This document shows, piece after piece, positions 40,484 through 49,503 of a stretch of 64,000 nucleotides of DNA (its first letter is position 1; the number at the start of each line of letters is the position of its first letter). The DNA lies in assembly GCA_043585095.1 (NCBI GenBank), contig CP121321.1, positions 1 through 64,000 of the forward strand. The letters are read 5' to 3'. Under the pieces are notes generated by a model. That model was not told the DNA's origin and did not search any database. It saw only the letters and a list, made by a program, of their open reading frames with translations. The translations under genes were made by a program, and so were the position numbers. The DNA comes from JANQIO01 sp043585095. GTDB lineage: Bacteria; Pseudomonadota; Gammaproteobacteria; Pseudomonadales; Halieaceae.

Positions 40484-41378
40484 CGCGAGCCCGCTCACCA
40501 TAGAGCAGCGCTCCCGGCTCGTCGTTGATGTTTCCCATCAGTCTATCCAGTTCTAGCAGCGCTCTGCCCAAATCGTCACTCAAGCCGATCAAGGACGGCA
40601 GATCGCGATTGATTAAAGACCCCAGCGCTTCGCGATTTTCGTTGAGCGTCACCGCGACTTCGCCGCTGGCTGATTCAATTGATTCACCGGCGCCAGCGAT
40701 AGCGGGCAGAACTTCGCTGTCTAAACGTTCGGCGACAGCGCGGAAGGTTGGCAGCGTTGCTTCCAGCTCGTCGGCGACGCGACCTGCACTTTCCATCAAG
40801 GTGTCGATATCGCCACTGGCGCTAGCCAGATTGCCCGACAATGTTTTCAGTTCAGCTATAGTCGTTGCCAGGTCATTTGCAGTTTCTTCACTCAGTAAGT
40901 TGTTCAAGCGAGACAACGTTGACTCAACCGATGAGGTGATGCGATCTGCCGAGCCCGCGAGCTGGCTTAGTAGCGAGGGATATCCGGGGATAGTGCCATC
41001 GGGAACCACAAACCCCGGGTTTTCGCTGGAGCGGTCACTTAGCTCAATAATTGAAAGGCCGGTAATCCCCTGACCTTCCAGCATGCCGACAATCTTGCTG
41101 GGCTCTGGCAAGGCAGTGGTGCTGCCAAAAACCACGCTGACCTTGCCCGGGAAGCGGTCACTGAGCGCTATGGACTCGACTCGACCGACGGGGACGCCGA
41201 GGTAGCGCACCTCACTGCCGATCGACAGGCCACTGACTGAGCCGTCGAACAAAATCGTCAGGTCGCGCTGGTTGGCGTCGGGATCGGCAGGCGCGATCCA
41301 GCGGTAGAAAAATAGCAGGCCTACCAGTGTCGCTATCAAAAACGTGGCGACCATGATGACCCTGGCGTTGCGTTCCAT
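40461..41378 (-). CDS. MCE-domain (MlaD-like) periplasmic lipid-binding protein
   Basis: A 305-residue protein with one N-terminal membrane helix (about 7-28) and one MCE domain (about 39-118: FDGSVSGLSIGSEVRYLGVPVGRVESI). The rest is a long alpha-helical, coiled-coil-like region rich in Leu and Ser that should form a needle or barrel across the periplasm. MCE proteins shuttle phospholipids or other lipids between membranes. It follows the ATPase gene with a one-base overlap and is the substrate-binding part of the transporter. Confidence 0.87.
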   Translation of the reverse strand: MERNARVIMVATFLIATLVGLLFFYRWIAPADPDANQRDLTILFDGSVSGLSIGSEVRYLGVPVGRVESIALSDRFPGKVSVVFGSTTALPEPSKIVGMLEGQGITGLSIIELSDRSSENPGFVVPDGTIPGYPSLLSQLAGSADRITSSVESTLSRLNNLLSEETANDLATTIAELKTLSGNLASASGDIDTLMESAGRVADELEATLPTFRAVAERLDSEVLPAIAGAGESIESASGEVAVTLNENREALGSLINRDLPSLIGLSDDLGRALLELDRLMGNINDEPGALLYGERARDVEIDLD

Positions 41379-42145
41379 TAGGCAGCTCCCAAAGCGGCTC
41401 TACCGCGCACGCCGCCGAAGTAGCTGCGTATCCAGGGGTGGGGGTGTCGCACAATAACGTCGGTGACATCGACGATCACCTTGCGGTCGACCAGCACGGC
41501 CAGTCGATCACAGATGGTCAGCAAGGAGTCCATATCGTGGGAGATCATCACGACGGTGAGCTTTAAGTGCTCGCGCAAATATAAAATAAGTTGGTCAAAT
41601 TCAGCGGCGCTGATCGGATCTAACCCGGCGGTGGGCTCATCCAGGAAGACTACTTTGGGTTCGGTGGCCAGAGCGCGGGCTAGCGCTGCGCGTTTAACCA
41701 TGCCGCCGGACAGTTCCGATGGGTATTTTTCAAAGGCCTCTTCGTGTAGGCCGACCATTTTCAGCTTGAGGCGGCCAAGCTCTGACGCAAAGTCTTTGGA
41801 GATCGCGGTGTTCTCAATGATAGGTGCGACCACGTTCTCAAGAACAGTTAGGCCCGAGAACAGAGCGCCGCTTTGGAACAGGACGCCCCAGCGCGGCCGG
41901 CAGTGGTCTAGATAGCGGCTGCCTTTCTCATTGCAGGTGATCTGGCCGCCAAACACCTCGAATTCGCCTTCGGTAGGGGTGTGCAAGCCCAGCATGGTGC
42001 GCAGCAGTACCGATTTGCCGGTACCTGAGCCACCCACAATGCCCAGAATCTCACCCTCAAAAATGGTCAGATTGATGCCATCGTGCACGGTGTGATCGCC
42101 GAAGCGATTAACCACGTTGCGCACCTCTATCAGGGGTCTGCTCAC
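41378..42145 (-). CDS. ABC transporter ATP-binding protein (MlaF-like)
   Basis: A 255-residue cytoplasmic ATPase of the Mla/MKL type. Walker A GGSGTGKS (38-45), signature LSGGMVKR, Walker B VVFLDEPTAGLDP and the switch His in VMISHDMDS are all intact. It energises the permease encoded just upstream, with a four-base overlap, for lipid transport through the MCE protein. Confidence 0.9.
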   Translation of the reverse strand: MSRPLIEVRNVVNRFGDHTVHDGINLTIFEGEILGIVGGSGTGKSVLLRTMLGLHTPTEGEFEVFGGQITCNEKGSRYLDHCRPRWGVLFQSGALFSGLTVLENVVAPIIENTAISKDFASELGRLKLKMVGLHEEAFEKYPSELSGGMVKRAALARALATEPKVVFLDEPTAGLDPISAAEFDQLILYLREHLKLTVVMISHDMDSLLTICDRLAVLVDRKVIVDVTDVIVRHPHPWIRSYFGGVRGRAALGAA

Positions 42146-43320
42146 CAGCCCAGCTCCGTGAAGATGATTGAAAACAAGGCGTCGATAGCGATCACCAGAA
42201 AGATAGATTCTACTACGGCGCTGGTGGTGTTGCGCCCAACGGCGTCAGCAGAGCGTTCTACATAGTAGCCGCGATAGGTGCCGATGCAGCCGATCACCAG
42301 TGCGAAAAACGGCGCCTTGATAAGGCCAGCGCGGAAATGCATCAGCGGGTCCAGACCTAAAAATCGATCCACTACCAGCGGCAGCGGAATATCCAAGGCG
42401 CCGATAGCAATCACTGCCGTTCCGAACAGGCCGGCCAGATCGGCGATAAAGGTCAGCAGCGGCAGGCAGATGATCAACGCTAGCAGGCGCGGCAACACCA
42501 GCGCCTCGAAAGGGTCGATGCCCATCGTCTCCATGGCGCTGACTTCTTCGTTGAGCTGCATCACACCAAGCTCGGCGGCAAACGCGCTGCCGGAACGTCC
42601 GGCAACCAGTATGGCAGTGAGCAGCCCGCCCATTTCGCGAAGCATGGAGATCGATACCAGGTCGACAGTGAATATCTGCGCGCCAAACTGGCTGAGTTGG
42701 GTTTGGCTTTGAAAGCCCAAAACCAGCGATACTAAAAACGCCATCAGCGCGACAATGCCGATAGCGTTAACGCCAGCGTCTTCGATGTGGCGCGCGGTCG
42801 CGGTCCAACGGAAGCGCCTGGGATTCAGAACGGTGGCCACCACGCCTGCGCTGACGGCAATCAGCCAAAGGTAGCGATCACGCAGCTCATGCAGCGTATT
42901 GGCAGTCTTAAGGCGCAGCCGCCGCTGCAACCGGGTAAGCCAGGGCACCTCCGGTGGCGCTTTTGCGGCGCGTTCCAGCGATACGACATCTTCAATAAAG
43001 GCGAGATGCTCGGCGCGGAAGCCACTGTATTCAACTGAAAAGCCAGCGGCTTTTAACTCTTCCCCTGTGCGGTACAGCAACCAGGCGCCAGACAGATCAA
43101 AGTCCTGCAAACCGCCACAGCTAAACTCAATATCGCGAATGGGGATGCGGTACAGGGCCAGTTTTTCAACAATGCCTTCCAGCTGGGCAAGGTTGAGAAT
43201 GGTCCACTCCCCGCGCAATTCGAAGCGCGCGTGCTCGGCGCCTACCGAGAACTGGTAGTACTCAGATTCGATGCTGCTGGCGTCCGCCAGCGATGCTGAT
43301 TGTGCAGCCGCTTCGCTCAT
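42142..43320 (-). CDS. MlaE-type ABC permease with N-terminal STAS-like domain
   Basis: A 392-residue permease. The last ~260 residues are the MlaE/YrbE domain (GFQSQTQLSQFGAQIFTVDLVSISMLREMGGLLTAILVAGRSGSAFAAELGVMQLNEEVSAMETMGIDPFEALVLPRLLA spans its core). The first ~110 residues (RFELRGEWTILNLAQLEGIVEKL ... DFSCGGLQDFDLSGAWLLY) form a STAS-like domain fused in one chain; in Mla systems this is a separate protein, MlaB. First gene of the five-gene operon, so transcription should begin near 43330. Confidence 0.88.
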   Translation of the reverse strand: MSEAAAQSASLADASSIESEYYQFSVGAEHARFELRGEWTILNLAQLEGIVEKLALYRIPIRDIEFSCGGLQDFDLSGAWLLYRTGEELKAAGFSVEYSGFRAEHLAFIEDVVSLERAAKAPPEVPWLTRLQRRLRLKTANTLHELRDRYLWLIAVSAGVVATVLNPRRFRWTATARHIEDAGVNAIGIVALMAFLVSLVLGFQSQTQLSQFGAQIFTVDLVSISMLREMGGLLTAILVAGRSGSAFAAELGVMQLNEEVSAMETMGIDPFEALVLPRLLALIICLPLLTFIADLAGLFGTAVIAIGALDIPLPLVVDRFLGLDPLMHFRAGLIKAPFFALVIGCIGTYRGYYVERSADAVGRNTTSAVVESIFLVIAIDALFSIIFTELGW

Positions 43321-43421
43321 GGGCCCTACTATACCTCAGCCCGGCGATGCGTCTGTGAGCGCTATAGTTGTTCCTGCGGTCACCGCCGCTATACTCGGGG
43401 CTTTCACCGCGCGGGATTGGC

Positions 43422-44315
43422 ATGTCCACACTGATACCTCTGGGGCCTACCCTCACCGGGACCGTCGTTGTTCCGAATTTGGGTGCTGCCCTGGACGCGT
43501 ATACAGATTTTTTGCACGCCAACGTGCTGGAGCGTGGCGAGATATCGGCTATTCAGGCCAAGCTGTGGGGCAAGCCGCGCCTGGAGGGTTCAGAGACCGC
43601 TTTACTGTGTTCTGACACCGGACATCCCTGGCTGCGCCTGTTAGGCATTCCGGCACAAGCCCCGGCCAGGCCGTTTCTTGAGCTAGGCTGGATGGCGCTG
43701 GAAGTTTTGGTAGACGACGTACAGGCCATTAGCGAGCAGCTGGAAGCCTCTCCATTCCAGATTGTCAGAGGCGTTAGTGATGGCGTCTCCAGCGGTGCCA
43801 AGGGTATGCAGGTAACCGGCCCTGCCGGTGAGGTCCTCTACCTGACCCAGGTCAGCACGGCTGAGGCTCCCTTTCATATCGAACCTGCGCGCGCTCCCGT
43901 TGAGCGATTGCTTTCCCCTATCAGTGCCTGCCTGCGTCGTGACGAGGGGCTGGCGGTTTACAGCAAACTGGGCGCCACGCGAAGCTGGTCTTTTGAAACC
44001 ACGCTGGGATCAGTCAATCGAGCCCATGGCCTGAACGGGTCGATGCGGCACCCCTGTGCCGCCGTTAAGCTCGCTGGCCACAGCATGGCTGAGATCAATC
44101 AACTCGGTTTAGCGCGAGCGCGACCCCCCAGCGGTGGTCTGTTGCCGGGCGGTATCGCAGTAGTGAGTTTTCTGGTGGACAACCTGGACACGATAGCGGC
44201 CAAGCCGATTTCGCCGCCCGCCGTGCTCAGTGGCAAACTTTACGGTGGTCAGCGCGTTGCTGCGTGCCGTGGAGCAGCCGGGGAGCTGATCGAGCTGATC
44301 GAAGCGGCCGCCTAG
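43422..44315 (+). CDS. VOC-like two-domain protein of unknown function
   Basis: A 297-residue protein with two weak VOC-type halves (about 1-135 and 150-290): TGTVVVPNLGAALDAYTDFL and VLVDDVQAISEQLE in the first, HSMAEINQLGLARARPPSG and VSFLVDNLDTIAAK in the second. ATG 43422 is preferred over an upstream frame extension. I do not recognise a known enzyme. Its stop overlaps the convergent LplT-Aas gene by four bases. Confidence 0.6.
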   Translation: MSTLIPLGPTLTGTVVVPNLGAALDAYTDFLHANVLERGEISAIQAKLWGKPRLEGSETALLCSDTGHPWLRLLGIPAQAPARPFLELGWMALEVLVDDVQAISEQLEASPFQIVRGVSDGVSSGAKGMQVTGPAGEVLYLTQVSTAEAPFHIEPARAPVERLLSPISACLRRDEGLAVYSKLGATRSWSFETTLGSVNRAHGLNGSMRHPCAAVKLAGHSMAEINQLGLARARPPSGGLLPGGIAVVSFLVDNLDTIAAKPISPPAVLSGKLYGGQRVAACRGAAGELIELIEAAA

Positions 44316-47300
44316 CTCTCGTTGGCCGCCACGGTTTCTTTGGTGAGCGCATTCAGTGCGCTGAAATCAGTTTTACCGCTGCCCAGCTTGGGTATCTCAT
44401 CGACTTTGAGCACTTGCCCCGGAATCAGCAGGGGGCTAACTCCGGCTTCAATCATGTCTTTGCGCAGATCGTCGACCAGCTCGTCACTGGTGACCAGCAT
44501 GACAATTTTCTCTCCCTTGCGACTATCGGGTATCGCCGCTGCCGCGAGGTCCTCATCGGATTCAGCGGGCAACACCAGGCGCGCCTGCTCTTCGACTGAG
44601 CCCAGGCTGACCATCTCGCCACCGATTTTGGCAAAGCGGGAATAGCGATCAACGATAACCAGAAAGCCTTCGGTGGTGAGATGGCCTTTGTCGCCGGTGA
44701 TGTACCAGCGCATACCGTCGTCTTCAAAAATCACTTCTTCGGTTTTTTCTTCGTCTTCAAGGTAGCCCAGCATGACCTGGTTACCGGAGATGCAGATCAT
44801 GCCATCCTCACCCAGCGGCAGCTCTTCCCGGGTGTTGGGATCGATAATCTTAAAGCTGGTTCCCGGTAGCGGCATGCCGACGCTACCCTCGCGCTGGCCG
44901 ACCTGAATCTTCCAGTCCTGAATGTCCACGGCGTCAGGCACGTTGACGCTCGCCACGGGAGTTGTCTCGGTGGCGCCATAGCCCTCCAGAATGTGCTTGT
45001 TAAATTTGAGCTGGAAGTCCCGGCGCACCTGTTCGGGCAGCTTCTCCGCCCCCGCGACCACAATACGCAGGCTTTCCAGCAGAATCGGATCGATCCGGCG
45101 GTTGCGGGCATACAGGCTTAAGAACGTCGCGGTGCCAAACAGGATAGTAGCCCTGTAGCGCGCCACGGCCCGGGCGATACCCAGAACGTCAGTCGGGTCC
45201 GGATGGCAGACGATGGGGATGCCCTCAATGAGGGGCATGATTAGCGTGACGGTTAATCCAAACGCGTGAAAGGGCGGCAGGCTGGCGGCGACGACATCAT
45301 CGACTCGCGTGTTGAGCACATCGGATATCTGTTTGCAGTTGGATTGGATATTACGATGCGACAGCACAACGCCCTTGGGCTGGCCTTCGCTGCCAGAGGA
45401 AAACAGGATGGCGGCGGGATCTTCCAGCCCAACCCGAATTCCATGTATGAAGTACAGTAAACGCGCTGGCAGCAGGCTAACCTGGGCCAGACAAAGCAGC
45501 AGCTTCCACTGCGGCAGAGCCTCCTTAATGTCTTCCATATAGGTCACTTCAGCACCTTCGAGCAGCTCAAGCATGTTGATGCCCTTGGCCTCCAGTCGCG
45601 TCTCGAATTGGCGTGAGGTAAACACTTGCTTGATCTCTGCGCGCTTGATGGCGGCCTGCACAGAGGCCGCGGGTGCTGAAAAGTTAAGGTTCACGGCACT
45701 TCGGCCTTTCAGCATGATTGCCATGTTGGCGATAGCCGCAGCGTTTGCGGCGGGCAGCAACAGACCGACATTTTGTGTATCGCGGTCCAGGTTCATGGCG
45801 CCGCCAAACGCCAGCGTCGCGGCAGCAAACCGCCGCCGGGTGAGTTTGGTGCCGGAGGCATCAACAGTACAGACGTCCCCAAGGTCGCGTTTAACGGTGC
45901 GCAGCCAAGCCAAAGGCAATGGGTCCAGCCTTTTGGTGTAGGCCTCCCAGGCGGTAATCGAAAGCTCAAAGACCTTCTGTTTAAGATGATCCGCGTCGGT
46001 CTCAATTGGCAGCGGCTTACCGAAGGCGACAATCAGGTCGCGCTTGATGCTGGGAGAGCGCGAGTCGCGCAGGTGATCATCGGCGTAGGAGAACTTGCTG
46101 CCCCATAACCCTCTGAGATAAAACGGCACGATAACGCCGCCTTCTACTCCGCGTATGGTGCGTTCAAAGCCAGTGTGAAACTTGCCCAGCTGTCCATTGC
46201 GACTAATGGCACCCTCGGGGAACAGGCAGACCGCTTCGCCGTTCTTAAGCAACTCGTTGATGCTATCCAGTGACTCCCTGCTTTTGCCTGAGGCAATGGG
46301 AACGACGCGAAACATCTTCAAAAACGGCTTCAGGTACCAGATATCATAGATGCGGCGCAGCATGACGAAGCGCAGTGGCCGCGGGCAGGCAATTTGTACC
46401 AGCGCCCAATCAATCCAGGAGATATGGTTACCTAACAGCAGCAGCGGACCTGCCTGCGGCAGGTTTTCAAACCCTAAAACCTGAATCTTGTAGCGGCGCT
46501 TCAGCACCACAGCAGCGATGATGCGGGCCAGCGACTGAGGCAGCTTTCTTACGGTAAAGCCGGTACCGAGAATGGCGACAATGGTGAGAATGTAGAACAG
46601 GCCGACGCTGTCGATGCCGGCGATGGCAAAGCTCGCGGTAAGGCACAGGAAAGACAGCATGGTGACGTTTTGCACCCAATTGTTACCTGCCAGCACCGTG
46701 CCCAGTTGGCTGGCGCGCGCATGAAACTGCACCAGCGAACTCAGCGGGATGATAAACAACCCGCCACCGAATCCAACCGTGAGGAAGGCCAGCGCCATGG
46801 TTAGAGTACTGTCCAGCGTGGGTAGCACCGCAATCACCACGGAGATCAATACGGCTCCTATTGGGATCAGCCCCGTCTCGATGTAGTTCTTACTGGCGCG
46901 AGCTGCGACCAGCGAGCCCAGCATGATGCCCACGCCGGCGCAGGCCAATATGCCCTGAATAACAACGGTGTTGGTGATGTCGAGCCGGGCTTTGGCAAAC
47001 GCTGGAAACGCTGCGAGCATGACCTGGGAAATGCCCCAGAAGGTCGCCAGGCCCAGAATCGACAAAATAATGGGGCTGCGTTCACGCAGCAGTGCCAGAT
47101 TGCTCTTCAAGTAGTTCAAACGCACATAGCGGTGCATATCGAACTGACGGTCTTTTTGGGTCCTGTTGGTCAGCACCAGGCGGAAACTGATCAACCACTG
47201 CAGGCTCGCCAGGGCAACAAGGGCCCAGCCTATCGGTGCAATCATGCTAATGATGTTATTGGTGCCGCCCAGGTCGAGGGTGTTGGGCAGCAGTGCTTCG

Positions 47301-47785
47301 AAAGCACCGGAAAACACAAATGTGCCCATCAGGATCGAAGTAATGGTGGTGGCCTGCACCATACCGTTGGCTGCGGCCAGGTTTTCTGCCCCTACCAGTT
47401 CCCGGATGTAACCGTACTTGGCGGGGCTGTAAAAAGCGCTCTGGATGGCCAGCGCTAGCGTCATGGCAAAGGCGCCCCAAAACCAGCCCAGATAGTAGAA
47501 CAAGGTGATCAGCAGCGTGGCGATAATAGAGGCAAACGCTGTCCAGCGGATAACGCGCGGCTTGGGGTATTTGTCTGACAGGAAGCCGGCAGGCGAGAAC
47601 AGCATGATGAACGGCAGCAAAATCAGCGCATTAACAATTGCTGTCAGTACCACCTGCTCTTGACCGTCGTAGGTCTTGAAGATGGTGTTCTGGATGATGA
47701 TCTTGTGGCCCAGGTCGACGAAGGCGTTCAGGAACAGAATCGTCATGTAGGGCAAGAAGCCACGTATGCGGGCGAGTCGCGCCAT
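44312..47785 (-). CDS. aas: Fused lysophospholipid flippase and acyl-ACP synthetase/acyltransferase (LplT-Aas)
   Basis: A 1157-residue three-part protein. The first ~400 residues are a major-facilitator transporter like LplT; a PlsC acyltransferase domain follows (LLLLGNHISWIDWALVQ with the H-x4-D motif); the last ~500 residues are an AMP-forming acyl-ACP synthetase (ILFSSGSEGQPKGVVLSHRNI, GYGATETTPV, YITGDKGHL). It should carry lysophospholipids across the inner membrane and re-acylate them. E. coli has LplT and Aas as two genes. The ATG at 47785 is preferred to a TTG two codons earlier. Confidence 0.9.
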   Translation of the reverse strand: MARLARIRGFLPYMTILFLNAFVDLGHKIIIQNTIFKTYDGQEQVVLTAIVNALILLPFIMLFSPAGFLSDKYPKPRVIRWTAFASIIATLLITLFYYLGWFWGAFAMTLALAIQSAFYSPAKYGYIRELVGAENLAAANGMVQATTITSILMGTFVFSGAFEALLPNTLDLGGTNNIISMIAPIGWALVALASLQWLISFRLVLTNRTQKDRQFDMHRYVRLNYLKSNLALLRERSPIILSILGLATFWGISQVMLAAFPAFAKARLDITNTVVIQGILACAGVGIMLGSLVAARASKNYIETGLIPIGAVLISVVIAVLPTLDSTLTMALAFLTVGFGGGLFIIPLSSLVQFHARASQLGTVLAGNNWVQNVTMLSFLCLTASFAIAGIDSVGLFYILTIVAILGTGFTVRKLPQSLARIIAAVVLKRRYKIQVLGFENLPQAGPLLLLGNHISWIDWALVQIACPRPLRFVMLRRIYDIWYLKPFLKMFRVVPIASGKSRESLDSINELLKNGEAVCLFPEGAISRNGQLGKFHTGFERTIRGVEGGVIVPFYLRGLWGSKFSYADDHLRDSRSPSIKRDLIVAFGKPLPIETDADHLKQKVFELSITAWEAYTKRLDPLPLAWLRTVKRDLGDVCTVDASGTKLTRRRFAAATLAFGGAMNLDRDTQNVGLLLPAANAAAIANMAIMLKGRSAVNLNFSAPAASVQAAIKRAEIKQVFTSRQFETRLEAKGINMLELLEGAEVTYMEDIKEALPQWKLLLCLAQVSLLPARLLYFIHGIRVGLEDPAAILFSSGSEGQPKGVVLSHRNIQSNCKQISDVLNTRVDDVVAASLPPFHAFGLTVTLIMPLIEGIPIVCHPDPTDVLGIARAVARYRATILFGTATFLSLYARNRRIDPILLESLRIVVAGAEKLPEQVRRDFQLKFNKHILEGYGATETTPVASVNVPDAVDIQDWKIQVGQREGSVGMPLPGTSFKIIDPNTREELPLGEDGMICISGNQVMLGYLEDEEKTEEVIFEDDGMRWYITGDKGHLTTEGFLVIVDRYSRFAKIGGEMVSLGSVEEQARLVLPAESDEDLAAAAIPDSRKGEKIVMLVTSDELVDDLRKDMIEAGVSPLLIPGQVLKVDEIPKLGSGKTDFSALNALTKETVAANES

Positions 47786-47880
47786 CAGCAATATTCTCGT
47801 TAGTAGGCTGAATCAGACAATATACGCTTGTCGAGCCTCGACTTGAATTGCCATCCGGTAGCCTGTCGTATACTGCAGCC

Positions 47881-48381
47881 ATGATAAGAGATGCTGCCGA
47901 TCGCGATGCCGAAGCACTGGCTTTGCTGTACAACCACTATGTTGTCAGCACGGTGACCACGTTTGAGACGATGCCCGTGGAGGCGTCGGAGATGGCCCAC
48001 CGTGTTGAAACCGTACAAAACCAGCAATTGCCGTGGCTGGTGATAGAACGTTCTGGCGTAGTGTGCGGCTACGCTTGCGCGGTGCGCTGGAAGAATCGTG
48101 CCGCCTACAGTCGATCGGTGGAATCCACTATTTATTTGCATAAGGACTATACCGGTCAGGGACTGGGCGTAACGCTGTATCAGGCGCTGCTTGAGCGCTT
48201 GCAAGCCCGCGGTGTGCACACCGTGCTGGGCGGCATAGCCTTGCCCAATGCCGCCAGCGTGGGTCTTCATGAAAAAATGGGCTTTTGTCAGGTGGCGCAG
48301 CTTAAAGAAGTGGGCCGAAAGTTTGATCGCTGGATAGACGTCGGTTACTGGCAGACTGTTTTGGCAGCGGCGGAGGATTAA
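47881..48381 (+). CDS. GNAT N-acetyltransferase (phosphinothricin-acetyltransferase-like)
   Basis: A 166-residue acetyltransferase. The opening IRDAADRDAEALALLYNHYVVSTVTTFE, the SRSVESTIYLHKDYTGQGLGVTLYQALLERL acetyl-CoA site and the GLHEKMGFCQVAQLKEVGRKFDRWIDVGYWQ end are typical of the PAT/YncA-like group, which acetylates amino groups of amino-acid analogues. ATG at 47881. The next gene follows after seven bases. Confidence 0.87.
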   Translation: MIRDAADRDAEALALLYNHYVVSTVTTFETMPVEASEMAHRVETVQNQQLPWLVIERSGVVCGYACAVRWKNRAAYSRSVESTIYLHKDYTGQGLGVTLYQALLERLQARGVHTVLGGIALPNAASVGLHEKMGFCQVAQLKEVGRKFDRWIDVGYWQTVLAAAED

Positions 48382-48388
48382 AAATTCT

Positions 48389-49102
48389 ATGGATACTATT
48401 ACCCTTGATAGCCGCTTCAACGGGCCGCCTGACTCAGGCAATGGCGGCTACAGCTGCGGTCGGTTGGCCGCCTATATTGAAGGTGACGCTACGGTGCGCC
48501 TGCATGCGCCGCCCCCGCTAGATACTCCGTTAACCGTGCGTCATCAAGCGGATGGCTCTGTCGAATTAATGCATGGCGATGATTGCGTAGCGACTGCCCG
48601 GTCCGCGGCGCTCACGTTGGAGGTGCCAGAGGTGCCCTCGCTAGACTCAGCAGAGCAGGGACGAGCCCGATTTCGCTGTTATGAAAATCACCCGCTGCCC
48701 GGCTGTTTTGTCTGCGGTCCCGGTCGGCCTGATGAGGATGGATTGGCCTTGTTTACAGGTCCCGTTGAGGAGTCCCAGGAAGATAAGGGCATGGTTGCCT
48801 GTCCGTGGCAGCCCGCTGCAGACTTAGTGGACAGCGATGGCATCGTGCGCAGCGAATTTGTCTGGGCGGCGCTGGATTGTCCGGGTTCATTTGCGGTGTT
48901 GGGAGATCTCTCGTCGCTGGCGCTATTAGGGGAACAGAGCCTGTCGCTGCGTGCTCCTGTGCCGGGGGATCAAACGCTAATTGTGTTTGCGTGGCCAATA
49001 GGCGGTGAGGGCCGCAAGCACTACAGCGGAACCGCAGTCGCCACCAGCGACGGGCGTATCCTTGCCGTCGCCAAAACGACCTGGATTGTGCTGCGCAGCT
49101 AG
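48389..49102 (+). CDS. Hotdog-fold thioesterase-like protein
   Basis: A 237-residue soluble protein that seems to consist of two hotdog-like halves: SRFNGPPDSGNGGYSCGRLAAYI in the first, and a short Cys motif (CFVCGPGR) leading to the second with DGIVRSEFVWAALDCPGSFAV. A thioesterase or acyl-binding function is plausible but not shown. It is co-directional with the upstream GNAT gene. Confidence 0.6.
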   Translation: MDTITLDSRFNGPPDSGNGGYSCGRLAAYIEGDATVRLHAPPPLDTPLTVRHQADGSVELMHGDDCVATARSAALTLEVPEVPSLDSAEQGRARFRCYENHPLPGCFVCGPGRPDEDGLALFTGPVEESQEDKGMVACPWQPAADLVDSDGIVRSEFVWAALDCPGSFAVLGDLSSLALLGEQSLSLRAPVPGDQTLIVFAWPIGGEGRKHYSGTAVATSDGRILAVAKTTWIVLRS

Positions 49103-49105
49103 CCC

Positions 49106-49495
49106 TTAGCGCAGCGCGTCCAGCGCCATTTCAATGTCAATTTGAAGTTCGCGGGTCTCTATGGGTTTTAGCAGGAAGTCGCAGGTGGCAACCGATTTGG
49201 CCCGCGATACCGTTGCTGCGTCAGAATAAGCAGTGAGAAATACCACCGGGATGTTCTAGGTAGTCGTGATTTGCTGTGCGATATCAATTCCATCCAGCGA
49301 AGCCTTGAGATGAATGTCGCATAGCAATAGGTCTGGTTCCAGATCGGTGGCAAGTTGAATAGCTTGCTGCGGCGTGTGCGCAAGCCCTGGAACCTGGTGG
49401 CCAATACCGATAAGGCGCCTGCGAATGTCCGCTGCAACCAGGGCTTAGTCTTCAACAACCAGTATGCGCGCGCTATTGAGGGTCGAATCCGTCAC
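49106..49495 (-). pseudogene. Receiver-domain response regulator, inactivated by two stop codons
   Basis: Read from a GTG at 49495, the frame gives ARILVVED, then a TAA (codon 17, 49447-49445), ALVAADIRRRLIGIGHQV, DLLLCDIHLKASLDGIDIAQQI, then a TAG (codon 80, 49258-49256), NIPVVFLTAYSDAATV and DFLLKPIETRELQ. This is a complete CheY-like receiver domain: acidic pocket, phospho-acceptor Asp in CDIHL, Thr in LTAYS and Lys in LLKP are all in place. Each stop is one base from a sense codon (GAA and CAG or GAG). No frameshift is seen. It sits eight bases behind the flavin monooxygenase gene at the end of a long operon. Confidence 0.85.
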
Positions 49496-49503
49496 CCGTT
49501 GTG

